64,000 nucleotides of DNA from Diploptera punctata (GCA_030220185.1 JASPKZ010002338.1:908501-972500), one strand, 5' to 3'; positions 19,945 through 30,726 are shown, numbered from the stretch's first letter. Notes: generated from the letters alone by a model not told the origin. Translations and numbers: made by a program.

Positions 19945-19996
19945 TCTTTTCTTCTTCTTCTTCTTCTTCTTCTTCTTCTTCTTCTTCTTCTTCTTC
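19945..19996. repeat. (TTC)n microsatellite
   Basis: About 15 uninterrupted TTC units. It is probably the tail of a minus-strand retrotransposon fragment just downstream (20000-20135). Confidence 0.95.
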
Positions 19997-20145
19997 TGAA
20001 TGCAGTATTGGGTGCTGATGCCCATTCTGCGACTACAAAAACTGATCTTTCCAGGGTCTTCCGAGGTCTCTTTTTCCTTTAGGGTTGAGATGGTAAATCA
20101 TCTTTGGTAAACGGGAATTTGACATTCTCTGAACGTGTTGGAACC

Positions 20146-20597
20146 ATTTAATCTGACTATTTAACTCATGCCCCAAATGGGAGTCAATGACCAATCACGT
20201 TTCAATGATTTCTGTTTTACAACCAATCAGAGTCGTGTTTCACCAAATATTTATCAGTGTTATAATTACCATATTAAAGAAAGCTCCTCCTTACAATATT
20301 GCGTTCCTTTGGCAATAAATAGTATGATCTGGTTGCAGTGATAAACAAAAGAAGCAGTAGAAGCGTACCTATTGTTTCTCATTTGTTTTCAAACATCGCC
20401 GTTTACATTAAATATATAAATATTTTAAAATAACTATAGTTAAATAATGATTTGTGAGTAAACAGCTTAATTTTTATTCGTTAAATAGTCCTAACAAATG
20501 CCACTCTTGATTTCCAAATTCTCTAGATAAATTCACTCCTCACTTCGTGAGTCGTGAATTTATCGATAATTTGGAAATCACTCGTGGCATTACTTAT
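20146..20597 (+). mobile_element. Hairpin-ended repeat family Z, copy 1
   Basis: It begins gactatttaactcatgcccc and ends in a strong hairpin: gccactcttgatttccaaat, a spacer (cactcctcacttcgtgagtc), then atttggaaatcactcgtggc. No coding capacity. Copies are at 36498, 39447, 47130 and 57050. TE class not recognised. Confidence 0.7.
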
Positions 20598-20599
20598 GG

Positions 20600-21210
20600 T
20601 AATTTTGTATATGTTCAACCATTTCCCTACTATTCCACTGCATCCTTATCTCATCACTTTTCATTCTATCCCTTAATGTACTCCAGTTAGTGATCGGAGG
20701 AATCTCATTTGTGAACTATTAATGCGGGATTTATCTTTTGCTCGAAGTGTCCAGCTGTTTCAAGTATTATTACAATTAATAATAGCTCTATGCAATATTT
20801 TCAATTAAAAATTTGAAGAAACCTTTCTGACAAATCCACAAAGATTTACAAAACTCAGAAATACTTACATTGTTAGTGTAGAGATGAGTTGCTCAAAGAC
20901 CTTACACGTAATGAAAGAAATCAGTGAGAATGTGTGTGGATGCAGGATAGAGATTATTTGACTGACGTGTCAGCAGAATCTAACAAACATCTATATTTTG
21001 CTACCCACAATCTTATTATATGTTACGTGCATTACGCCCATGCAATAATTTTTGTGAGAGACATGGTTAATGAAATTGACAATGGTAAGCAGTTGATGGG
21101 GACATGTCTAGTGATGAAGGTTAACATGCTATCAGGCAGATAAATTATATGTCATGGTCTGAAACAAATATTACTGCAAATTTTAATATAATTATCAAAG
21201 TAATACATTA
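20600..21210. other. Intron stretch without recognised feature
   Basis: AT-rich. A 69-codon frame at 20934 has no recognisable motif and is probably chance. Confidence 0.4.
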
Positions 21211-21212
21211 TT

Positions 21213-22020
21213 TTAAGATTTAAATTGGAAATGTTTTATACCTCACTCATATCCAGTGTTCTAATTGTACCGGTTTCAAAGCCTTGTCAGTTACATCTTC
21301 AGCAATTTCTTGTCGACTGATGTTATATCAATCAAGAGATCTGCTTCTTCCTCCTTCTGTTGGTGGACCGATGAACCTCCAGATCTAATAAAAAACTCCG
21401 GTAATTTCAAAGTTCATAAGTTTTTCTTTCTTGCTTTTTGAATGTTGATTTTTTCCCAAAACATGAGTTCTTTTTTGTTTTTCTATTTGTTTAATTAAAC
21501 AAACTTTTGTATCAATTAGATGTTTTTCAGACCAAGCATGAGAAGCTACTGCTGACTTTTCCACTTCACCATTTTTGACATTTCTAAGATGTTCTTTCAC
21601 CCTTGTTTTCAAATATTCAAAGAGGATGAAATAACATCTTAGAAATGTCAAAAATGGTGAAGTGGAAAAGTCTGCAGTAGCTTCTCATGCTTGGTCTGAA
21701 AAACATTTAATTGAATCAAAAGACAGTCTAATTAAACAAATAGAAAAACAAAAAGAACTCATGGTTTGGGAAAAAATCAACATTCAAAAAGCAAGGAAGA
21801 AAAATTATTTATAGAACTTCAAAATTTCCAGCGTTTTTTTATTTGATCCAAAAGTTCATTGATCCACAAACAGAGGGAGGAAGAAGCAGTTCTTCTGATT
21901 GACATAACATCAGTCAACGAGATATTGCTGAAGATGAAGCTGCCAAGGCTTTGAAACTGGTATAATTAGAAGACTGGATGTGAGGTGAGGTATCAAACAT
22001 TTTAATTTAATCTTAAATTA
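21213..22020. mobile_element. Foldback element F7 (Penelope-end subfamily 2, coding arms)
   Basis: The ends (ctcactcatatccagtgttc / agaagactggatgtgaggtg) and inner arms are complementary. The left arm on the minus strand encodes VKEHLRNVKNGEVEKSAVAS, HAWSEKHLIDTKVCLIKQIE and EKLMNFEIT, the Penelope-type endonuclease end. The right arm carries the mirrored copy. The centre is near 21610-21630. Confidence 0.8.
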
Positions 22021-22261
22021 AACCTCATAGTGATTTTTTCCTATAAAAGTTCAACGATATATTCTTATTAATGTTCCAAACAAGTGACGATCATTTAGGA
22101 AATAGATTAAGGTTAAGTCTAATTTATTTTTTAACCGTAAAAATTGAATTGCCAGTTTGAGATTCAATAATAAATTAAATGCCTCTAGTTTCTTGGTACT
22201 TATACATTTAATCAATTTATTTGGCATTTACTTGATGAAAATCCATAATGTTTATTTAATA

Positions 22262-22423
22262 AATGAAACTATCAAGTTTTATATGATTTTGATAAATGTT
22301 TATTTTATTTAACATTCATAACAGCTGTTTCAATAAACTGTACCTTCTTCAGGTGAATGTTAAATAAAATAATTATTTATGAAAATCATATAAAACTTTG
22401 ATAGTTCCTTATTCAAATATAAG
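22262..22423. repeat. Foldback element F10
   Basis: Arms 'aatgaaactatcaagttttatatgattt' and the complement around 22383-22415, with 'aacagctgtttcaataaact' in the loop. Confidence 0.6.
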
Positions 22424-22519
22424 TCTAAATTTATATTTGCTCTAACCTCGACTTCATCATTACCCAGCGTAAGGTACATATATTAATTGGTGTTTCTCAT
22501 ATAATTTATTATATATAGA

Positions 22520-22526
22520 CTACTAC

Positions 22527-22572
<46 letters not shown>

Positions 22573-22610
22573 GTTATTATTATTATTATTTTAATAATCA
22601 TCATCATCAT
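22520..22610. repeat. (ATT)n microsatellite followed by ATC repeats
   Basis: Nearly pure ATT from 22528 to 22591, then cattatcatcatcatc. Confidence 0.95.
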
Positions 22611-22905
22611 CTGGTAATCATGGCAGCTGCCGCCGTCTTCCGGAAACCAAACGCCATTCCACTCTATCCATCCATTGATCTTCCTCCATTCCTCTGATAT
22701 TCATAGCTGCTTGTACCCGTTCTATCCAAGTTTTCTTCGGTCTTCCTCTCTTCCTCCTTTTCATTGGGATCCATTCCATAACAATTTTTGGCAATCTTTG
22801 GTCTGGCATTCGTTTGACATGACCATACCACTGCAATCTTTTCTTTTCTATGATGTCTATGATGTCCGTTTAATCGTCCTAGAGTGTTTTTCTGAGGCAT
22901 GTTGT
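22610..22905 (-). mobile_element. Non-LTR retrotransposon (family B) C-terminal fragment
   Basis: The minus-strand frame reads LQWYGHVKRMPDQRLPKIVM, EWIPMKRRKRGRPKKTWIER and MNIRGMEEDQWMDRVEWRL, then GRRRQLP and stop. 'W.GHV.RM...R.PK...EW.P...R.RGRPK..W' is the common end of this reverse-transcriptase type. Confidence 0.8.
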
Positions 22906-22924
22906 TTGGTTTTTTTAGCATTTT

Positions 22925-23180
22925 TTTTTTCTTTTTATGATGAACGAAGAGCTGGCCCGATGCATCAAACCGCAACCTGGGGGACGGGTAATTTTTGTTC
23001 AAGGTTTTCTTCCTCTAGCCTTTGATAGTCCAGTATCTTACTGCAAGGCAGCAGCGCTAGCTTTGGTCCGCCCTGGGTATTTTATTTCCCCAGTACCCGC
23101 CATATCTGGTGAGCATTCCCCTATCCGCCACCTGGGGAGGCGTCCGATGGGAGACTGGCAACTCCACATGGAATTTTAAT
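22925..23180. repeat. Unclassified GC-rich repeat segment
   Basis: It contains 'catcaaaccgcaacctgggg' and 'ccatatctggtgagcattcc', then 'gccacctggggaggcgtccg'. This is the style of retrotransposon 5' or 3' UTRs. It ends in a TAATAA run. Confidence 0.4.
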
Positions 23181-23229
23181 AATAATAATAATATTCATGT
23201 GAAACTTTGATAGTCTCTTATGCATTATT

Positions 23230-23533
23230 AATTATTTTTTCTTCAAATATAATTTGTCCTTCAATGAGAAGTGTTAAATTAATAGTAAAACGTAGAAAGA
23301 ATGTTAAAATTCCCAATATAAAGTCTTCTTAGATAAGAAGCCATCATTTGCATGATTGAGCAATGGTTCGTAGCATTTGGTGCTTATAGGAATTAATAAT
23401 GTATGTGGGAAAAGTTTGCATTTAGGTTGGAGTGCTTAGGATAGCTCAGTCAGTAAAGCATTGGCATACAAAGTCAAAGGTCCTGGGTTCAAACCCCAGT
23501 CTGAGTGTGTATTTTTCCTTCGAATATAATGTT
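23230..23533 (+). mobile_element. tRNA-like SINE, family T1, plus strand
   Basis: It has the outer tail on both sides (cttcaaatataatttgtcct and ttccttcgaatataatg), the inner segment (aagaagccatcatttgc) and a tRNA-like body at about 23430-23505 (tagctcagtcagtaaagc, gggttcaaacccc). It ends 100 bp before the exon at 23631. Confidence 0.75.
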
Positions 23534-23630
23534 TAATTTACTGGTATACATAAAAAACTTAATACGGTATTTATTTTACTTTTTTATAATGTTTAATATG
23601 GTATTTATTTTACTTTTGTTTGTTTCACAG

Positions 23631-23675
23631 GCTCAAAACCTCAAAATGGGACAGTGTATGAATCAACACCCCTTG
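23631..23675 (+). CDS. IgSF/FN3 receptor, exon c (45-nt inter-domain linker exon)
   Basis: This is a small exon between a good acceptor (tgtttcacag) and a strong donor (G|gtaagt at 23676). With one base from the previous exon it encodes GSKPQNGTVYESTPL, then passes one base on. It is phase 1 at both ends and 45 nt long, so skipping it would keep the frame and remove only 15 residues between the two FN3 domains. The NGT sequon is a potential N-glycosylation site. Its phase agrees with both neighbours, which makes chance unlikely. It could be a cassette exon that changes domain spacing; that is inference. Confidence 0.8.
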
Positions 23676-24139
23676 GTAAGTAAGCATATTATAATCAAAT
23701 AAATCAGTTGTTCCCAAATTATAGGTCATAACCCTGTAAAGGGCTGTGGTTTCAACCAGTAGCACTTTGTGAGTTCTAGACTAGATGGAGTCAAATTAAA
23801 AATAAACATGCTTATCTCCGAACAACCCCTAGTAGTGAGAGAAAGTTTATTTATGTCATCATGCCATGTGACCAAGGACAAGATTAATGAAATGACTTAT
23901 CCCTCCTCTATCAGTGCGATTGTGTTTCGAATAGTCACATTTAATAGTTATGCTACTTGTAAAATAATTATACATTTTCTTTCATAAGTACTTACTAAAG
24001 TGTACTTGTTGATTACAATTTTGGTTGGAGAATCTCTTTTATTTTGAATCTGCGACCCTCCATCTGATTGAAATACGTATTTCTGGCCCCCAAGTTCATT
24101 AAATGGACACTTACTGGTTTAGAACTTCTGGTACCCACT

Positions 24140-24305
24140 TCAGACTGCAACTAGCAATATTGAGTGCTGGGGAGTAGCAGCATAACTGAAGCCCTGCCTT
24201 CATTTGATGAATGGGAGAGAACTAAGTTCCAGTGCTGGGCAGTACCAGCATAACTGAAGCCCTGCCTTCATTTCATGAATGGGAGAGAACTAAGTTCCAT
24301 TCTAA
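24140..24305. repeat. Direct duplication (about 78-bp unit, two copies)
   Basis: 'tgctgggcagtaccagcata actgaag...gagagaactaagttcca' occurs twice in tandem (about 24160-24232 and 24233-24300) with few differences. Confidence 0.8.
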
Positions 24306-24341
24306 ATTTAACTGTCACAGGAAAAAAATCACGATGAGGTT

Positions 24342-25131
24342 TAATTTAAGAATTAAATTAATATTTTTATACCTCACCTCATATCCTTTATTCTTCTAGA
24401 CTGCAGTTTCAAAGCTATATCTCCATCATCAGTAGCCTCACTTCGACCGGTGTTATATCGTTTCTTGGCTATTTTCTCCTTCCTTCTATTGGTGGATCAA
24501 ATCAAAATTTGCGAGAATTTCGAAATTCATGAGTTTTTCTTTCTTGTTTTTTTGGATGTGGATTTTTTCCCAAACCGTAAGTTCTTTCTGTTTATCTGTG
24601 TGTTTGATTAGGCTAGCTTTTATACCATTTCAATGTTTTTCAGACCAAGCATGGGCCACCACTGCTGACTTGCCCACTTCACCATTTTTGTTATTTCTAA
24701 GATGTTCTTTCACCCTCGTTTTCAAATTCATTTTTGTTTTTGTTTTTGAAATTTGAAAGCAAGGTGAAAGAACATCTTAGAAACGTCAAAAACGGCGAAG
24801 TGGACAAGTCAGCAGTAGCGGCCCATGCTTGGTCTGAAAAGCATTTAATTGATACAAAAGCTAGCCTAATCAAACACACAGATTAAAAGAAAGAACTCAC
24901 AATTTGGAAAAATAATTCACATCCAAAAAAACAAGAAAGAAAAACTCATGAATTTTGAAATTCCTGCAAATGTTGATTTGATCCAGAGATTCATTGGTCC
25001 ACCAATAAAAGGAAGAATAAAACTGCCAACACTGGTTGACGAGAGGCTACTCTTGATGGAGATATAGCTCTGAAACTGCAGTCTAGAAGAAAAAGGATAT
25101 GAGGCGAGGTATTTAAAATATTAATTTAATT
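24342..25131. mobile_element. Foldback element F8 (Penelope-end subfamily 2, coding arms)
   Basis: Terminal arms (acctcacctcatatcctttt / aaaaggatatgaggcgaggt). Both arms carry the endonuclease end (SLIKH, HAWAEKH-like, NFEIPANVDLIQRFIGPPIK) in mirrored orientation around 24730-24760. The terminal 'gatgatggagatatagc..tgaaactgcagtctaga' corresponds to the end of the parent ORF. Confidence 0.8.
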
Positions 25132-25162
25132 TATTCACGTAATCTTTCACGGCCGGAGTTGC

Positions 25163-25315
25163 TATGATGATCTTGAAGAAGATTTTCGGGCTGTAGACCG
25201 TGGTCGTGAGGCTTGTAGTTCCCCGACATTTCGCCAGTCTCAAGACAACCCTTGAGGATTCCAGACGCAGTCTCTGGCCTTACAGCCCGAAAATCTTCTT
25301 CAAGATCATCACATT
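25163..25315. mobile_element. Foldback element F12 (short inverted repeat)
   Basis: 'gatgatcttgaagaagattttcgggctgta' and its complement (25284-25313) flank a spacer with 'cccgacatttcgccagtct'. It looks like the 3' end of another retroelement duplicated in inverse. Confidence 0.6.
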
Positions 25316-25402
25316 AATTTAATTATTTCATTCTAAATGTTTGTATGAATGGAAATTATTAGTGAACATAAACAAGTGCAGCATATTGCATGTATGTTGT
25401 AG

Positions 25403-25588
25403 GTCAGTTCCAACAAATTGGTCCACCTCGAAATGTGTCAGTGAAGTTAACAGGAGAGGGTTTTGTGGTGACTTGGGAGCCACCAGAATTTGGTGGAGAT
25501 GAACTGAGGGGGTACACAGTGCGGTGGTCACAGAGCGCCAGGGAGTACATATATGGCAGTGCAGAAACACAAGAAACATTCTTTGTAG
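25403..25588 (+). CDS. IgSF/FN3 receptor, exon d (N-terminal part of the second FN3 domain)
   Basis: The acceptor is tgttgtag and the donor G|gtaagt at 25589; both ends are phase 1. The exon encodes GQFQQIGPPRNVSVKL, then VVTWEPPEFGGDELRGYTVRW and YIYGSAETQETFFV. The PP.NV start, the W.PPE..GG turn and the Y.V.W strand are textbook FN3. The domain is split, as often in FN3 genes, and finishes in the exon at 26640. The NVS sequon is a possible glycosylation site. A Penelope-derived foldback lies in the following intron (25789-26401). Confidence 0.88.
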
Positions 25589-25788
25589 GTAAGTTACACT
25601 AACTAATGGAATATGCAGGTTCAATGCCCATTCAAAGATCATCCATTGAACAATTCATATTGCCGATATTTAGTTTCCTTATCATTATTATTATTTTTTT
25701 AAATTTATTTCCTATAATTCCTAAATGGAACATAAGGCAACAGTAAAGTTCTAATTAATATTTAATTTTAGGAAGTGATATTTTGAGG

Positions 25789-26401
25789 TTATTTTAATTA
25801 TATTATTTTTAGTCTGAACATCTTACCTCAATATTAATGTTGATTTGTTCTTGGACATGTTTCAAAACAATTCTGTTCTATCATCAGCTTGTCCAGACTG
25901 GTTTGATTTATGTTGCATTATGTTACACACCCTGGATTTCAATGTCAGCTCCATCCTGTGGTTGGCCAAAGAACCTCCAAACAAGGTCACGCTCCGTCGG
26001 TATTTCAAAATTCATAACTCTGTTTTTGTTCTTATGAGTAGAAAAATCTGCAGTTGCTGCTCATCTTTGGTCTGAAAAACATAATATAAATTCAGACACT
26101 AAATTATTAAAAACAGTTATAAAATACAAAAGAGATGACTATTTGGGAAAAAATTTATATTCAGAAGAACAGAAACAGAGTTATGAATTTTGAAATACCG
26201 ATGGAGCGTGACCTTGTTTGGAGGTTCTTTGACCAACCACAGGATGGAGCTGACATCGACATCCAGGTTGTGCAACATAATGCAACATAAATCAAACCAG
26301 CTGGACAAGCTCACGATAACAGAATTGTTTTGAAACATGTCCAAGAACAAATCAACATTAATATTGAGGTAAGATGATCAAACTAAAAATAATATAATTG
26401 A
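25789..26401. mobile_element. Foldback element F9 (Penelope-end subfamily 1)
   Basis: Same ends and arms as F4 and F5 (attttaattatattattttt, ttacctcaatattaatgttg, and mirror). The centre near 26040 has lost about 100 bp relative to F5. Confidence 0.8.
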
Positions 26402-26639
26402 TTTATTGTTGTTGTGATGTACAGAACTTAATGATATAAATTATATTCGAGGATATATTTTTTATTATTATGAAATGTTTCTTTTATATATGTTTTTATG
26501 AAATCAAACAGATGTTTCATTTTTTTCTTCTAAAATTGCACCATAATCAACTCTCACCCATAAACTAATCTTTCATTGAAGAAATATGATTCTGTTTTTC
26601 AATCTGAACAAGTAAATGTTTTGTGTTTGTTACCAACAG

Positions 26640-26881
26640 TTCCAAGTCTGGAAGAGGACCAGACGTATTATTTTGAAGTTCTGTCACATTCGTATAACGA
26701 CTACCACGCGGCCAGTAACAAGTACGTGCTGCACGTGCCAGGCTACAGACAGATACGCGCTGTGGCTGTAGGGGTAGCTGTGGGCATTGCATTCCTGCTG
26801 GTGGCCATCGGTGGGTCCTGGTTTGTGCGCAGACTCTACATCAAGAGACTCAGGCACGAAGACAAGGATGAAGGCTATTGA
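26640..26881 (+). CDS. IgSF/FN3 receptor, last coding exon (end of FN3, transmembrane helix, short tail)
   Basis: The acceptor is ttaccaacag and entry is in phase 1. The exon completes FN3 with LEEDQTYYFEVLSHSYNDY and ends the ectodomain near HVPGYRQIR. A single hydrophobic helix follows, about 22 residues (AVAVGVAVGIAFLLVAIGG, then SWFV). A stop-transfer RRLYIKRLR and an acidic end HEDKDEGY follow before TGA at 26879. The cytoplasmic tail is thus under 25 residues and shows no kinase or PDZ-type motif. Joined with the previous exons, the visible protein is two FN3 domains plus a type-I membrane anchor, as in borderless. Codon use and GC are clearly higher than in surrounding DNA. A donor (gtaaac) sits 7 nt after the stop, which implies a spliced 3' UTR. 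Confidence 0.88.
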
Positions 26882-26931
26882 ACATGAGGTAAACTAGATT
26901 TATTTTTCTATCTCTTCTTTGTCACAATTCT

Positions 26932-27605
26932 TACTTACTTACTCACTGGCACTATCGAACCCGTAGGTTATTGGCCGCGCGGACATAAGCTCTCCATACA
27001 TCCCTATCTAGAGCTAATGCTTTCCAATCATTCCCTGTATAATCTACTTCCCTCAAATCATAGTTAATGTTGTTCTCCCACCTCATTCTTGGTCTACCAA
27101 CTGGGCGTTTTCCCTCTGGCTTTCCTACAAGAAGCTTCCATGCACGTCTTTCATTCCCCATATGCGCAACATGTCCTGCCCATCGTAGTCTACGAGACTT
27201 AACTGTACTTATTATATCTGGCTTCCTATAAAGACCACGTAGTTCATTGTTATGTAGTATTCTCCATTCACCTGTCTGTTCATCTCTCTTTGGTCTTTGG
27301 CATGGGTTCCCTGAAGTAGTCTCCGCCCGGAGAACCGAATGGGGGACTATTTGACCTCCGGAAAATTTTACCCCAGATGAACCCATGTCTGCATTTCTTG
27401 ACGGTTGTATTTTTACGGTGAAAGATCGTCACTCTTTCGCCCAAGGTACTTTTTTCGTCTGGCTTATCACCTTCGACCAGTCCGGCATGTGTAACCCTAT
27501 CGGCAGCAATGCTACCGCCGGCATAGCTCTCAGGATCATTTAAGCACGCAAGCCACTCCACCACGACAAGGTAAAGATACCATGGAGGGTGGGGGCTCGT
27601 CAAAA
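26932..27605 (-). mobile_element. Family A retrotransposon, internally deleted copy joining 5' UTR to C-terminus
   Basis: From the left, the TAAG-type tail and the C-terminal code (RPRMRWENNINYDLREVDYT, RRLRWAGHVAHMGNERRAW, RDEQTGEWRILHNNELRGLY) run to about 27293. They join directly to the family's 5' leader (minus strand: gtggtggagtggcttgcgtg, ctttcaccgtaaaaatacaa, ggttctccgggcggagacta). All the endonuclease and reverse transcriptase between is missing. Near-identical 12-base flanks (tcacaattctta / tcaaaattctta) suggest it integrated in this deleted form. Confidence 0.75.
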
Positions 27606-27715
27606 TTCTTACCTCACATATCTCTTTATTTATTTTTTCTTAAAAAATCATATTCTGTGATAAAATGTTCCAGGTTTCATCTGCTTTCATTTTGGCCAGT
27701 GCTATGTATAAATAG

Positions 27716-27940
27716 TAGGCACACCGTAGCGTAGTGGTTAAGATAGTACACTACAAACAGGAAGGTTGAGGGTTTGAGTCCCAGTGGGGTCATGATTTTT
27801 AAACTGACAAAACCTTCTGGTGGCACCATGGCCCTGGGGTCGACTCAACCTCTAACGGAAATGAGTACCAGATGCTTGTTTTGGGGGTAAAGGCTGACAT
27901 CAGGTGCCGATTGTCTAGACAAAGTGGGAGCCTTAGGGTC
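27716..27940 (+). mobile_element. SINE family S3, 3'-truncated, plus strand
   Basis: The tRNA-like head is caccgtagcgtagtggttaa and ggtttgagtcccagtgggg, then the body 'accatggccctggggtcgac'. It matches the copy at 5700-5998. Confidence 0.8.
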
Positions 27941-28286
27941 GTATCTATAAACGCATTAGACCGTAAAAGTAGTTCTCTGCTGAGAAAGTTGCATCCAAAG
28001 ACGTTTTTGCGTACTCAAAAATCTGTTCATGCGATAATAATTGTTGAAATTCCTAAGCTACCTGGCGAGGTGACTTAGGAGAGAAACGAATCGTGAGCAA
28101 CCCGATGGGAACATCCAACAGAAGATGAAGTTAGAAAAAACCTTTTCATGACGGAACTTGAACGCGAGCTGTCCGAGTGGAAGATACGGATTCTAACCAT
28201 CAAGGCGACAGTTATTTATACTTATTTATTTTACAAATTTTCCACGAATTATACATACATATTTTTTGAACATTTATAAATTAATT

Positions 28287-29205
28287 AAAAGGTTGTTGTC
28301 TATCACCGACTCTGTTTAAAATATATGTACATGAAATATTAAAGAATTGGAGGAGAAAATGTTCAAGCGTGGGAATTCCTATTTCAAACAAGAAAACTTT
28401 ATACAACTTACATTTTGCAGATGATCAATTGTTAATTGCACAAGATTATGAAGATTTAGAATATATGACTAGAAAAGTAATAGAGGAATATGAGAAATGG
28501 GGTTTAAATTTAAACATGAAAAAAACTAAATATTTATCAATTGGTGAACCAGAACAAAATTTAATTTTGGAGACTGGAGAATCAATAAAATCTTGTAGTG
28601 AGATCACATATTTAGGAATTAAAATAAATAAAAATGGGATTTATGAAGAGGAAATAAGAAATAGAAATAATAAAGGAAAATTTGCAATTGCTTGCCTCAA
28701 TGGAATATTGTGGGATAAAAATATAAGTAATAAAAATAAAATGAATATATATCATACAATTGTAAAAAGCATCATTACTTATGGAGCAGAACTTTGGCCA
28801 TTAACAACAAAAACAAATAAGTATCTTTTAGCAACGGAAATGGATTTTATACGAAGGACCGCAAGTATTTCAAGAAGAGAAAAAATTAGGAACTCAGTTA
28901 TAAGGGAGAAAATGAAGATTGAAGACACTATTTTAGATTATATTCAAACTCAGCAATTAAGATGGTACGGACATGTCCAGCGAATGGAAGAGGATCGACT
29001 ACCAAAATCTGTTTTGGAATGGAAACCTGAGGGAAGACGAGGCAGAGGAAGACCTAAAACCTCCTGGAGTCAGGGAATATGTTTATATATGAAGGAGAAA
29101 CATCTACAACCAGGAGATTGGATGGAGCGACAAAATTGGCTATTAGGAATCGGGCGATGTCAAAGACATTAATCAACCGATGATCTATCTATCTAATGGA
29201 CTATG
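28287..29205 (+). mobile_element. Non-LTR retrotransposon (family B), reverse transcriptase C-terminal half
   Basis: The longest intact retroelement frame of the window. From 28290 it reads GCCLSPTLFKIYVHEILKNW, then LHFADDQLLIAQDYEDLEY with the catalytic YADD-type motif as FADD. NLNMKKTKYLSIG, EITYLGIKINKNG and IITYGAELWPLTTKTNKYLL follow, then the tail LRWYGHVQRMEEDRLPKSVL and RGRGRPKTSW to TAA at 29170. A CTAT repeat ends it. The frame is free of stops for about 290 codons, so it is younger than its neighbours, but it lacks the endonuclease and the first RT blocks. Confidence 0.85.
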
Positions 29206-29211
29206 AAGCGT

Positions 29212-29865
29212 CCAGCGGTGTGGTCTCGAGGTAGCGCACTGCCTTGCCATGCAGTGGGGATTCCTGGGTGAGGTTTTTTCGGGGGTTTTCCTCACCTGTT
29301 AGGCAAATGCCAGGTAGCTCTGAGGCCCAAAAGGTCCCCGAACATCATCTGGCCATCATTATAATCCTTATGATCACCATCATCATCCTTCACCGGTGTG
29401 GAAAGCAACGGGAAGCTACCACACCTACAATTCCCTAGTAAAGCTGCAAAGCATAGCATGAAAATTCTATAATTGCACTGAAAGACCTGCCCCGGGCAGA
29501 ACACAATGGAATGGAATATGAGAAGTTTTTTTATCAATATTATTCAATCCATCCATAGTAATTCTGCCCGAGTGCAGCTCTTTCACTGCAATCATAACTT
29601 TTTCATGCTATGCTTTGCAGCTTTACTAGGGAATTATATGTGTGGTAGCTTCCCGCACCGATGAAGGATGATGATGATGATGATGATGATGGCCGGATGA
29701 TTTTCGGGGACCGTTGGGCCCTAAGCTTCCTAACATTTGACTTACAGGAGAGCAAACAACCCTGAAAAAAAGCCTCATCCAGGAACCTGTCCCGACCGGG
29801 AATCGAACTTAGGCCCGCTGCGTGACAAGGCAGCACGCTACCTCGAGACCACAGCGGTGAACGTG
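29212..29865. mobile_element. Two family S2 SINEs arranged tail to tail
   Basis: A plus-strand copy (29212 to about 29520) with head gtggtctcgaggtagcgcac is followed by a minus-strand copy (29865 back to about 29545) with the same head in reverse. Both 3' parts (agctaccacacctacaattc; tgcagtgaaagacctgcccc) meet around 29530. Confidence 0.8.
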
Positions 29866-29895
29866 AATATTATTATACGAGTAAAATTAAAATGT

Positions 29896-30726
29896 ACTTA
29901 CTTACTTACTCACTGGCACTATCGAACCCGTAGGTTCATGGCCGCGCGGACATAAGCTCTCCATACATCCCTATCCTGAGCCAATGCTTTCAAATCATTC
30001 CCTGTATAATCTACTTCCCTCAAATCATAGTTAATTTTGTTCTCCCACCTCATTCTTGGTCTACCAACTAGGCGTTTTCCTTCTGACTTTCCAAAAAGAA
30101 GTTTCCATGCACGTCTTTCATTCCCCATACGTGCAACATGTCCTGCCCATTGCAGTCTACGAGACTTAACTGTTCTTATTATATCTGGCTTCCTATAAAG
30201 ACCATGTAGTTCATTGTTAATAAGTCTTCTCCATTCACCTGTCTGTTCATCTCTCTTTGGTCCAAAAATTTTCCTAAGAACTTTATTCTCAAATACTCGT
30301 AATCTCCTTTCCTCCCTTAAAGTAAGAGTCCATGTTTCACATCCACATAATATAACTGGTAGAATAATATTTTTATATATTTTCAGATTAACGATTTTTG
30401 AAAGGAGTTGGGACATCAAGAGTCTCTGCAATGCATAATAGCACGCATTTACAGAATTGAGCCTATGTTTAATTTCTTTGTGCATCTCATTCCTATTTGT
30501 GATTATTGTTCCTAGGTATTTGAATTCAGCCACTTCCTCAAAATTTCCCTCATTTGTCATTAGCTGTCCATTTCCATTATATAATGTATTTCTACGTGTG
30601 GCCATATATTTAGTTTTACTGATATTTACTCCCAGTCCTAATTTCTTAGTGTTACTCAATAGTGTGTGCATGTTGGCCTTTAGTATCTCCTCGCTATCGG
30701 CCAGTAGTACCACATCATCAGCATAA
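29896..30726 (-). mobile_element. Family A retrotransposon, longest 3' copy (RT C-terminal 264 residues), with TSD
   Basis: The minus-strand frame 30713-29919 reads VLLADSEEILKANMHTLLSN (end of the RT catalytic region), VNISKTKYMATRRN, FKYLGTIITNRNEMHKEIKH, ILPVILCGCETWTLTLREER, FENKVLRKIFGPKRDEQTGE and the WAGHVARM / RPRMRWENK tail. It is intact to the stop. The 13-base repeat aaattaaaatgta flanks it (about 29885 and 30730). Truncated at the 5' side. The APE-type endonuclease that goes with this lineage is seen in the copy at 58940-59775. Confidence 0.85.

Noticed and set aside
20934..21143. Candidate gene frames of 60-95 codons in unassigned stretches (also 46034-46285, 56538-56822, 60851-61063)
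   Set aside because: No motif, leader, splice context or compositional shift; expected by chance at this length.
26879..26888. Stop-codon readthrough into the 32903 exon
   Set aside because: Two in-frame TGAs lie six bases apart and the next base context is not leaky; a spliced 3' UTR is simpler.
29665..29692. GAT repeats as regulatory GATA clusters
   Set aside because: They are simple-sequence parts shared by all S2 SINE copies.
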